Source: Paralvinella palmiformis
Lineage: Eukaryota > Annelida > Polychaeta > Terebellida > Alvinellidae
Assembly: GCA_025642065.1 (NCBI GenBank)
Contig: JAODUP010000358.1
Location: forward strand, 124,001-188,000
Length of the DNA stretch: 64,000 bases
Direction: 5' to 3'
Below the pieces are notes generated by a model. That model was not told the origin of the DNA and did no database searches. It saw only the letters and a list, made by a program, of their open reading frames with translations. Positions 11,106 to 23,000 of the stretch are shown piece by piece (positions within the stretch are counted from its first letter, which is position 1; every line of letters begins with the position of its first letter). The translations under genes and the position numbers were made by a program.

Positions 11106-14100
11106 CCACCGAATATATACCATATATTGTAAATTCTGAATTTATTTTGAATTAGTTCCTGTGGTGAAGCTGTAATAATTACAAACCAGATAAACATCTC
11201 CCCCAATCGAGCTAGCAGGCCACGTAAAATAACTGTTATTATTTTATTCTGTTATTATTATTATTATATGGGAATCATACATATGCATAAAATACGGGCG
11301 CCTTTGTCGTTCATGTTAATTTTGCTCTTGAGTATACTTCGGCTCGGTAGTAATTGTTATTATAATTGGCATTATACAGCTAGGTGTCACATATGTATTT
11401 ATTGAAACAGCCTGGATTAAAAATTATTAATATATATAGATACATTTCATCCACCACTCGAAAGGAAATGTTAGCTTTATGAAAATTATAGCCTAGATGT
11501 TTTTGCTATGTCATGCATCTATTGGCTATGATCGAGGTACGATTTCCTTATTTTATTGATTTATATCTTGGGTACAAATGATTTTGGGTACAGGTTATTA
11601 TTAGACAAAACGACCGCACAACAAACGCACACAAACTCAGAACTGCTTGACATGTATAATCATACCTCATCAGGATCTCATGGATCAATCACTTTGAGTT
11701 GCATTTCTCCGTATCCATCCAAAACCATAGAAACATATTAAAGCAATAATGGTACATTTTAAACATAATTTTTAAAAATCTTTTTAGTTCTTTCCAAAAA
11801 TGTAATATATTTAAATCCAGTTTGTTGTGTATGTTATTTTCATGATTAAAGACAAATCAACTTGTTAAAAGAAGGACGATAGTGAGTATTATAAGAGAAT
11901 TTTTGGATGACATACATGAACAGCAACAGGTAGCTTTAAAAATTGGTCGAATATTATGAGTATGTTATGTATGGTAATTAGTTTGACCACCTTCCGTTTT
12001 CCGTATCCAGGCAGCTAGAAGCGTCAGAAAAGATGGCGGATAAATTGTAGTAACTGACGCTAATATAGACTAAAACGGTGTATGTATGGTTACTAAATGA
12101 TGGATATGTAATCAAATCCCTATCAGTGGCAGGGCTTAATTTCACCGCCTGTTGTGTTGTTTACAATGCCTAACACTGCTACATGGCATGCCTAACACTG
12201 TTAGTCAAATAATATTCATGACGTAACGACGCCCCTAACGGGCCTAAGCCTAACTCTAGTCTAAATGACTCAGGCTTCAGTTGAGTTTAAACTCGGGCCG
12301 GGATTACTCTGATTAAATACAACTGAGATCAAGTGTTACAGTTAGTACAGTAACACTTGCGTCGTGAATATTATTTGACAAGTCTTTTTAAATTGGCGTA
12401 AGCAGAATGACGCGTGAAATGAAAGTCGTTTTTGTTTTGCTTGTGGTTACCTTAATATTTCACGTAATAACTAGACCTATAAATTAAATAGTTAAACAGA
12501 ATGCATATAACTATATCCCCTAATTTAATTTGTTTTGAAATCGGGGATATAATTGTTAAATGACAAGACCTAAAAAAACGGGCCAGAAACGAAGCACAAA
12601 CGATTTTTTGACAAAATGGTCTGCGATATGGGGTTTGTTTACCCTCTTTGCAGACAGCTGTAGCAATACCTATTAACAAACGAAGCTAGCCATGTTTATT
12701 CCAAATATTTCACTTTTTCTAAATATGCCGGTATCTCTATGAAAATACGAAACTAACCTAGTATGTGATCACTTTTTAATCTAAAGAATACATCTATTAA
12801 TAATTGAGCTAGACAAGAGAAACCACCACTGTAATAAAGCTGATAATATTTTCTAATTAATGGTATAGTTTTTGATGCAAAACTATCCATGCTGCGCAAT
12901 AGGAAAAACCCAGAGATCCTCAAACGCTAAATCTTGTAAATTCCACAAGTGTCAGATCAACATGTTTAGGTTGTTATATAATCAGATCAAATCTATGCCT
13001 AATTTAGCCCATCCATCCTATTTTATGTATGACATATGCTTAATAATATACATAGATATTATATTTGACTATATTTCATGCACATTGTGAATATTTAAGA
13101 TGTACTACAGAATTTAAAAAAGTTGTTTGGTTCAAGTTTACTGGCCTAAGATAAAACACTGAAAGACAATTTTTTGGGGATAATGTTGTATTCATAATTA
13201 TTTGCATTTCAATTTATTAGATGTACATAAAACAGTTGATGCATCATGATTTAATGAGACCATGGATTATGTCCAACATTAAAATTGCATCAATGCAACG
13301 TCGTCTTTTCCATTGGATTTGTCTGTCTCGCTTGAAAAATAATTAATCACATTTGTCACCGTAATATGATTTGCATGCATACAATTAGGTTATATATAAC
13401 TGCATTCTAATCATAAAACATATTGTATTGACTATTGTGGTTAATTTCTTTATAAAAAAATATAACAGCACAACACCTGAACTTCTTTTTCATTGTAGAT
13501 GTATGTCAATTTTAATTGTTTTTTCATTTCTGTGAAGTAAAAATATATGCATAGGACCTTACAATGGTCATTTTCTACCTTATTGAGGTATATATTTCCT
13601 AAATAATGTAAGAAAACCATGTCAAATTATCTATGTACTTATTAGTCTCTGCATGACCTATCTAATGAAACCAAAATGCATGTTCTACATCTAATTTGAA
13701 AATTTCACCATTTCTCACTTTCGACTGCCCTGAAATTAAATTGCTGATTGGTGTTTGGGCCAATTTTGCAGCCTTATTTCTGAAAAATTTAATAACTTGA
13801 TACATATTTATTTCTTTTTATGTGTTATACATAAATATTACATTACACAAATGATGAAAACAGGTCAGTAGTACAATTATTTGGTGATTTATGATGTTCA
13901 TAAACTTTCTTCCCTACTAGAGTCTAGTGAATAATAATTTTAATATCGGACTGATAATCGGTGACCTATCTGAAAGCCTGAAGACTATATTCTAGAACTA
14001 TATCCTAGAAATCATTGTTAACACGTTAGGATAAACATCTGCAGATATGCACGGACACCAAATTATGCAAATCCTGAAATGGTGTGTGGCATTATCTTAT

Positions 14101-14420
14101 TTAATTTATGATTATTGAAACTAAAATATTATTATATTTGACTTTGTCAGTTTGATAGGATACAACTGCTATCTGTCATATAAAGTTAAGTAAATATAAT
14201 TGTCTTACTGACCAATCATTTTTTTGTGTGTAATATATTTTAAGTCAACCAAATCAAAATACTTATGAAGTGTGAAAGGAATTAAAGATAGCATTGGTAT
14301 TTTTTGTCATCAGATGGATACTGACATCATTAGATGAGTGAGTAAGTGACAGACATGGGATCATTTACATTTTGTCAATTTCACAGAATTCCATATGATT
14401 CATCCCAGTTCTATAAGTAA
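11106..14420. other. Intergenic stretch, nothing recognised
   Basis: It is AT-rich with only short open frames. No splice-framed exon, RNA gene or element end could be supported. Confidence 0.4.
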
Positions 14421-14479
14421 ATTGATTAATTCCACTGGAAACTGGAAATGTGTTGGACCAATAGATATAAAATTGCACA

Positions 14480-15060
14480 TATGTAGGATGGGGTTTCTGC
14501 TGGCAGAAACTTATTTCTGCCACACATCAGGCAGAAAGTGTCAGAAAATACTTTCTGTTGGCAGAAATTAAAATTCCAAAAATGGGGTATTGAACGTGGT
14601 CCAGCCACTGGATCAGCAATTGAAGTTCTAAATTTATAGTAATATTGTAAGGTACTTCTTAAGAATTGTTTGTTGAGAATTTATAAGGGCTTCAAGAACA
14701 GAGAAATTGACAGAAACAACTGATTTGAAAAACACAGTCAAGTCAATTTAGTTGATATTCATACAGCATCAGCTATAACCATCCTCTGTACACCAACCTC
14801 TGTATCCAGGATGCAACTTGTATTCAATCATGTTGCATGGCTTCATGGCCTTTGTGAAATGATGTTGAATGCAATCTTTATGAGGCTGGAGTAGCAGCTC
14901 ATCTTGCAAATACATGAAGAGCATGCATGAATCAGCAAGACCTGTTGTGTCACTCTGTGCCTTGTCAGTGATGACTGCTGCAGGTTTCAGCTGATGCGCT
15001 AAATCCCAAGCTTGAAGGAAGAGATTGTAATCCATGACGTTTCCCATTAGGGTGGCATCG
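14480..15060 (-). pseudogene. hAT transposase fragment
   Basis: The minus-strand frame at 15047-14769 carries LKPAAVITDKAQSDTTGLAD, then LLLQPHKDCIQHHFTKAMKP and YKLHPGYRG. This is the segment before the hAT dimerisation domain, where the family usually has a LLHPKYRG-like motif. The outer end near 14487 (GGGGTTTCTGCTGGCAG) resembles a CAGGG-type hAT terminus, and the following 14490-14570 is a quasi-palindrome of GGCAGAAA units. There is no intact gene. Confidence 0.5.
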
Positions 15061-15289
15061 AACTTAGTTTCATGATCTGAATGTAGTGAGGTCTATTCAT
15101 CAGGAATGAAGCCAAACTTAATCATGATAACTGTCATATAATCCGATGCTCTAATTAGTGACATGATCACAAAGATGTGTCATTAATATCGAAATATGTG
15201 AGCGTGTATAATTGAACAGATTGGTAAATGAGGCCACACAAAGAATGACCCTAGAAGCCACATCAAAGGAAAATGATTACAGGAATTAC

Positions 15290-15715
15290 TTCCAAAGCTG
15301 GCATATGGGAACTACTAATAAACTACTTCAAACTACATTACGGAAACGAACGCACACCAGCAGGAAACCTGAAGAAGTCATCATTACCTATCGTCACACA
15401 GTGGGTGAAGATGGCCTGGGATTCTATCAAACCGCCATCATTACCAAATCATTCAAGAAGTGCCTCAATCAGCAGTGATTTAGATGGCATGGAAGATAAT
15501 GTATTGTGGGATGAACAGCATGATAAATCTGACACTGACTCGATCTGATGAAGAAGGTGACGAGATGTATAATGACACTTTAGATAAATATTACTGATAA
15601 TTTGCTGATTTTAGTGCATCTTATACAAGGGTTCGAATCCAGGGGGCTTATTGGTCCTAGAAACAGGTGCATTTTATATGCGGGTGTTACTTATACATGA
15701 TTATATATGGTAATC
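15290..15715 (+). pseudogene. pogo/Tigger-like transposase C-terminus
   Basis: Two overlapping frames together give IVTQWVKMAWDSIKPP, then ITKSFKKCLNQQ in one frame and ISSDLDGMEDNVLWDEQ in the other. Order and content match the end of Tigger/pogo DDE transposases (W.K.AW..I, KSF..C.I.N.LDG.ED). A frameshift separates the halves. The stop is near 15546 and the element end is probably near 15715, in the GCGGGTGTTACTTATACATG region. Confidence 0.6.
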
Positions 15716-16068
15716 AATTCTTCCATCATTCTTATTTAACACAAATTGAGTGTACCTTCACTCTGTTTTATGTTGCTGCTTCAACCTGATTGGTAACAGT
15801 TTACATGACTGTTTTCAGTGAGTGTCACTCAATCCCAGCTGTAAATCGGTTAGGCAATATACCGGTAGTTGTAATATCATTCATATAGGAATTATTGCAG
15901 TGTAAATCTGTGCATGGTTTGTTTTACTTTCAAGATTCATTGTCTTAGCTTTACAGAAATAAAATATTGTTCAGTTGTATTTAAATGGGTGAAATATCAC
16001 TCTACCATCTGGCCCTTAGCACCTTTTCATTGTCATGCTTGCCACTGTCCCTGGCAGTTCTATGCCAT

Positions 16069-16260
16069 GCACAGGTGCCTCCATGGTCTAACGGTAGCAC
16101 GTTGGACCACAGATCACTACCAACCATGTTCTAATCTCGGCATGGGCATATCTAAAGGGTGTTTCATGTTTGACTTCATTTCAGTACCTTAGGAGGTCGC
16201 TCTGCCCATTTAGCCTACCATGTGCATATAAATGGCCATAAAACATCAATCATCATCATC
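16069..16260 (+). mobile_element. SINE family A, full-length copy with target duplication
   Basis: The head has A box TGGTCTAACGGTAGC and a decayed B box (GTTCTAATCTC). The body ends in CCATTTAGCCTACCATGTGC, ATGGCCATAAAACATCAAT and an ATC repeat tail. It is flanked by TCTATGCCAT at 16059-16068 and 16259-16268, a perfect 10-bp duplication of which the first two bases may belong to the tail. This copy defines both element ends. Confidence 0.85.
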
Positions 16261-17043
16261 TATGCCATTTGCTTTGGCCAATCAGGAGAGCCCCTGGATT
16301 ACACCTTTCAGGTCTAACATCAGGTGGCTCTCTCATCATCATTCAGGTTCTGGCAAGCAATAGAGCAAGTTTCCCCCCCCCCATCACATATCCTTTGTTT
16401 TCTATTCCATTCATAGCTTTTATATGCCCAGACAATATCACATCTGTTATTATCATATGTATCTTATAGTTATATGCTTCTATATGTAGTGAGTAGTTTT
16501 ATTAATAACTGACATGTTTCCCGAAACACATTGTCTGTCAATTGTATTATATTAATCAGCATGCATTTAAAGAGCCACACAATGTAAGATCTGTCTGAAT
16601 CTGTGTGTTGAAATAATGAACTTAGAGTTTAATAGTCAGTAAGATAGGTTGTTAAAATTAAATGTGAACTGATTGGTATGACGGAGAACGAGTTGATTGA
16701 GTGAGCGTTTGGGTCAAGGATAATGGGTTGGATTCCCAGTAAAGAATCAAAACCTTTTAGAGTAATTAATAACTTGGTCCACAAAATCTTGAGTAATGGT
16801 ACAACATTTCAGTTGAGCTGTGACATTAAAGGAGCATAGAAGTAACACTCGTGTCCAGTTCTTACCAATATTCCATCAAAACATAATCAGATAAGTTCAT
16901 AATTTCGTCATTGTCTTCTTTCATATGCATGTGCCTGCATGACAACATTTTTTATCACTCAGATGAATTTGCTTCTTTAGTGTTTGGATGAGAAGACAAA
17001 ATTGTTTTGAGAAATGGCATTTGATAGATGCTAATAATATTCC

Positions 17044-17045
17044 AG
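17044..17045 (+). promoter_or_regulatory. Possible splice acceptor just upstream of the coiled-coil gene start
   Basis: TATTCCAG ends at 17045, 13 bp before the ATG. The first exon of the coiled-coil gene may therefore be a non-coding one further upstream. Confidence 0.35.
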
Positions 17046-17058
17046 ATTTTTGGTCAAG

Positions 17059-20000
17059 ATGGCAGCAGTATCTAAGAAAGTAGTGCGGCTTGAGGATGTT
17101 GCCTATATGGGCAGTGATCAGCCCGAGTCCCTGTTTGGAATTAGAACTATGTCGGATGAAGGCAACAGTCACAAAGGATCACCGGTGAATACAGCATATA
17201 CTGGTGTTACATCAGGTATGATTTCAATATGAATGTTATGATAGTAATAATTATTATGCACATATTATTTCAAAAAAGGCAATGGACACATATATCACCA
17301 TGTTTATTTTATTATACCCATGAACAATTGTTTTAATAGTAATAAATTGAATCCACGTTGGATATATATATATATATAACCTGTCACTTGTGTACTGTGC
17401 CTCTGTTGGAAACAGTAGTAATAGCAGTAGTGATGGTATTAGTAGTTATAATTATATTAGTGGGCAATGATTGCAGCCAGCAAAGACAATTTATGCAGTG
17501 CACAAAAATAAAAAACTGTTTATTTTTGTGTATTGCTAACATAGTTCACTTCTAACATTTTCAGTGATTTATGCTTAAGTATTGTCTATTGATGTTCTCA
17601 TTAAAACTTTGCTTATTTGACGAGTGCATAATGGTAATCCTTCTTATACTTAACCATTTTATTTTGTCTTCTCAGAGCTAATGGCAGCTATGTCAGATAG
17701 CCTATCACCAATGACAGATGGTGGACAAGAAGATACAGAGAGTATACAGTCTGAAGCCAGAGGTTAGTTTTCAGACATATATGCAAAATATGTACATATA
17801 TGTATACATTTGTTTATGATGGAGTTATATATTTTGTTTGCTTACTGATTAATTCGTTTCTATCTGATGCTTTTACTAGTTTTAGGTCACACGCCAATAA
17901 ATGGACATATTTTTCAATGGTCTAACTGAAATATTGGAACTTAAAAGACTATGTTGATTTAATTAAGAGAGTGCCTTTATTAGCTATATTGTTTTAGCCA
18001 ATATACAGTAAAAGTATGGTATGGCGTATTTAAAACTAGATTTAGTGTGTAGATTATTATTTGCCCCAAGAAAACAGTCTAGGCAAGTATCAGTGACAGT
18101 TCTAACATTTTCAAGATGTGGTGCATTTTTAGTAACATCTTCCTGGACAATCAGAAATTTTACAAACAACCATAAAAGACATTTGTCTGTCACATTACTG
18201 ATAGTTTACAAGTTGTTAACTGAATCTTGCTAATAAAATATTGTTTTACTGTTAGCCAATATAGTTGTCATACATTTTGTTAATGGATGAGCTCTATATT
18301 TATATTCTATTGTAATGATGGTTAAGTGCTTCCTTTTTTAGAAAGAACAATTTAGCTGGTTGATATTATTCTTAAGGTGATGTTTCATTCAAAGTGTATC
18401 ATTTACCAGTATGTAATACTTTGTCAATGTTTGGTTTAAAAAAAATCAGATTGTAATATTTATATCAGATTTGTTTTAAATTTAAATTGAGAACCACTGC
18501 ATCATGTTTCTGCTCCTTTGTCTGTGGTAATGTGTTTGGTGATGCAGTATGCTTGACTTCACTTGTTACATGGATAACAGCTAGAACTCTATGAGTGGTA
18601 CTAGTATCAATGCTGTAAAAGAATCATAATGCTGCTTCATTCTGGTGACAATCCCTGCATTTCTTTGTCACATTTCTTTCATAATGTCCAACATCCCCCT
18701 TCCATCACAAATTTTGTCTTATCAAAATAAAACCATATAGTTGTTTTCTGCCAGTCATTTTGAAGTTGACTAGTATGATTACATACTAATAAACTACCAG
18801 ATGTAAATTACACAATACTCAATGTTTCACAAAATTGGTGCACATTTTTCAAAGTAAAAAAACATTAAATATTGTTTCTAGACTTCTAGTATGTATTCAT
18901 CATGACATAATTATGAATAGTGAAACTGTGTGAATGCTCACCTTATACATCCATCATGGCTAGATACCTAGTGCTTAACATTAACCCCTAAATTCATAGA
19001 AACGATGTGACTTCACATGTCAGATTATCCCCAAATTCATACAGTTTACCACATCAAAGCAGCATGGCTTCACTTGACACCTGTTGTGTTGATCTCTCAA
19101 GATCATCCTAATCATAAATTTGTGGGATTAGTATGATTTGTTAGACTACATGGTGTTGAAATCTAATTGCAATTCAGTTATAAATATATATAAAAATAAG
19201 TATCTAGTTTAAGTAACAATTGATTATAAATATCATTTAATGTTTTGTACTGCAAGTTAATTAATAAATCACATGTTTACAAAATATTCAATAATTTTAA
19301 ATACAGAAATCATTAAAAAAACATCAAATTAATCAATAAAACATAATACAATTTAAACAAAAATTGAAACAGGTCTTTTTATTGTTTTGCAGTGATTTAA
19401 ATCATGTTTTAAATCAAACAACTCTGAAATGGAATAGTGTGTAGTGTGTCATGACACACTCAGTCTGGCATGAATTTGGGCCGACGATGAGTCTCAATGC
19501 TGCACTAAATAGATATAAATAATATGTTTTTGATGGTTTTTTGTTTTGATTACTGGAATTGTTTGAAGATGCTTATGAACACATATTATCTTATTTTATG
19601 AAACCAGATATTTTCTTGATGTATTCTATTTTATGAAACAGATACTTTCTGAATTTCTAGACAAAGTAATGGCTTTGCCTGAAGGTTGGCCACATATAGA
19701 TAAACTACAAGGTAAACACAGTTGGGATTACACAAACACAATTGAACCAAGTGTTCAAAAGGCTACATCACATATGGAATTGTTGCAGACAATTATTGAT
19801 GAATGGCATCATGAAAGGCAAGGTAAACCTTCAAACAGACATCCAGCTGCCAAGAAACCATTGCAGAAAGAATCAACTACTCCAGGTAAATGTGGAAAAA
19901 TTCATATGAAATTAGCGATTATTTGTCTTTAGCTAAAAAACGTTTGGGGCAGATAAAATTTTTAACTTTATCCTGACAGTTACATTTAATATCCAACTTG

Positions 20001-23000
20001 TATTTCTTATGGAATATTTGGCAAGCAATATATAATATTATTAAATGTTTCAAGTAAAATATTGTCTGCCCAGTATGGAATGCTGATCTCTAATATTTCA
20101 TCTGAGTCTAACTGACCTACTAAAATGAAAACCTATTTTATTGGGTTCAGTTTATATGTGTAAATATATGTATATGTATGTGTATACAGAATCGTGTTTT
20201 ATTAATACGGTTTTCTCAATGAAGGTGGGAAAAGAACATTCCACTTTAGTATGGAAGAAAACACACATTCACCTGATTTATCTGTTCATGGCCTTGGAGC
20301 AAAAACAGATGGAGGTTTGTAGAATCTGTTTTTGTGTGTGTGTGTGTGTGTGTCCCTGTTTAAGAAAAACAGCAGCTGTAAACACATTTTCAACTTATGC
20401 AACAGTTTAACACGGTTCCTTTCAGAAGAGATTTTGTCAGATGGAGGTCTTATTAATAGATTATTTTCTCATAATATTTGCTTTGGAAAGCAGAAAAGCG
20501 AACCACCATCGTGGAGCCTGCTCCGGAAATGGATATCCCTTATCTTGGAGCTGAAGAGGTAATTGATGAGGTTGTGCTGCTTTTGGCCAAGATGGAAAGT
20601 GACAGGAAAGATACCTTGGAGGCTCTTGGCAAGGAAAGGGGACGATATGAGATGCTAAAGTCTAAGATTGATAACTTTTCTGTGCAGAGAATGTTGGAGT
20701 TACCACTGGCTGTACAGAGAGGTACTTATGTTGATGTGTACCATTTTGGTTGAACCAATCTTTGTTGTATATTTTTAGTTTTTGCACATAGATGTCACTC
20801 TTTTACTGAGTCTTATCCTATTTCATTTATTCATATCTGCTATAATGTCTGTTCTTTTTAATATTTCCAGTTCATTACTTTGTATAGATATCACAAGTTA
20901 TTCTGTGTCTTTGGTGCTCACATTCTTGAATTTCTCCCTTTATTTTTCTGTGCATGTATGTATTTCATGTTAGAGCATGAAGCATGTGCTATGGATATTA
21001 ATGAGTTAAACTGGCATGTGGGATACCGTGGTCGTATTGAAGACCGGAACCAGAAAAAGGTTCAAGTTTCTGAAGCTCTTAATGGTAGACTGAAGGAGGA
21101 TATATCTTTTGTAAAGGGTCACATGTAAGTAAGAATAGATGAGACATCTGTCAGTGAAAGGTTTATTATTTTGATATTAAACTTTGTAAATCGAGGAGCT
21201 ATACTTAGTTTAGGGTTTTAATGTGTCTGAGATGGGGTGTAAATATGTCCTTTTTTTTACTTTTACTTTCTTTTCATCTGCAGACCTCTGGTTAAAGAAA
21301 AACTGGACCTTGAAGTGGATGCTATGGAGAGGATCAGATTAGCACAGATTGATGTAAGATACATAACAGCCACTAAACATATATTGTAAAATGCCATTCC
21401 ATGTTTGAATGTGTATATAAACATGCTTATTTGTAATGTTATATTCTGTGAAATATATTGGTTTTCTATGATCACAAATAACTGGGCAGTGATACAAAAC
21501 GAATATTCAAGTGTTACGACTATGGAGAATAAAGTGCTAGAATAGCTAAAACGTTGTTTATTTGTAAAAGGCTGATGAAGAACTCGACACCACAATGCAG
21601 AGATTTCGTAAGGTTGATGCCAAATCGACGGAAGCACACACGAAAGCTGAACAGGAAAGAAACTCAATAAAGAAAGATCTGGATACAGTTAGAGATGACC
21701 TAAAAAAGATAATGTAGGTTACTCTATCCCTTTGTGCGAAAACTAATTAAAACATTTGTGTCAATTATGTGTCATTTTCTGTAACTTTTGTTGTTTTAGA
21801 TGATTCATGATAGGCAATTTTTAATGTTGTTTCATAAGTAGGTCAAGTTCATTTGATTTAGTCATCGCTATAGAATTATAGCCTTTTGTTAAAAGGAGTC
21901 TGTTAGAAACTTATTGTTCATACTGAATACATTCCCTTGATAAGTAGTAAATAAAATTTTCTCTCTCTCTGTGTGTGTGTGTGTGTGTGTCTGGTTGTGT
22001 GCACGCACAAACTCGCAATTATATGTTTATTTTTTACTGTTCATTAGTGATTCTATTTTTGACTGAAAGATGAAACATTTGGAGTTGGTGGACCTCAGTC
22101 TTTTAATAATTATATGCCTTTCGTTCATCTCAATTAGTGTTGACAATGATTTATGATCGACATGGATAACAAACCTATTGGCATGTAGAAATTGTTTTGA
22201 TTAACTATACAATTGATTTATGCAGCAATGAATTAGAAGAGGCAAAGAAGACATATGATTCATACATCCAACAGATTAATGATAACCACAGAAAGTTCCA
22301 GGAAAACAAAGAAGAAATCAAAGTGCTTTTAGTTACAGATGAGAATATGAAAGCAGCTGAGGCTGTGCAATGTGGCAAGGTAAGTAATTTCCTAGACTAT
22401 TATATAATCAACAGATTTTTCCATAAATATTCAGGTTAAGTTGATTTTTGGGAGGGCAAAGGGAGTTCTCAGAAGCACTTCAACTTATACACACATCACA
22501 TTTCCTACCAGCTGAAGGAAAGCTGTTCTGTGCCATTCTGGACACACAACGTTATGAATGTAGGATTCAAGTGAACAAGAGCCAGAACAAAATCACCGCA
22601 TCGCTGAATGTCTATTAAACAATCATTATTCCATAATTATTCACTATTTTCTATTATCAGTACACATTATAGTTACAAGGCCAACAATTATTTTTAGGTA
22701 CATGATTTCCCTAACATGCCAGTCTTTACATAATAATACTTTATAGTTCTGCTCCATTACCAACCAGTGCAGTACCTCCCGATGATTAACAATAGAATAG
22801 AAATAACAGCTCACAATTGTTTACCAGTAGATACGACTGTGACAAGTTTGTGTATTAATTATATCATCAAGGCAATTATGAATGGAAATCAAAGGTAATG
22901 GTGAACAACTTTTTGATCTTTTTGTGGATTTTAGGAGCAAAATCTGTATCTATATCCACACAGATCGTCATACCTGGGGGTGTACAATACTACTGCAGCA

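Noticed and set aside
19642..19660. Exon 3 of the coiled-coil gene starting at 19642
   Set aside because: The phase from exon 2 would hit a stop at once; the TTTCTAG acceptor at 19660 keeps the frame.
21263..21667. 134-residue minus-strand frame
   Set aside because: It is the shadow of exons 6 and 7 of the coiled-coil gene plus intron.
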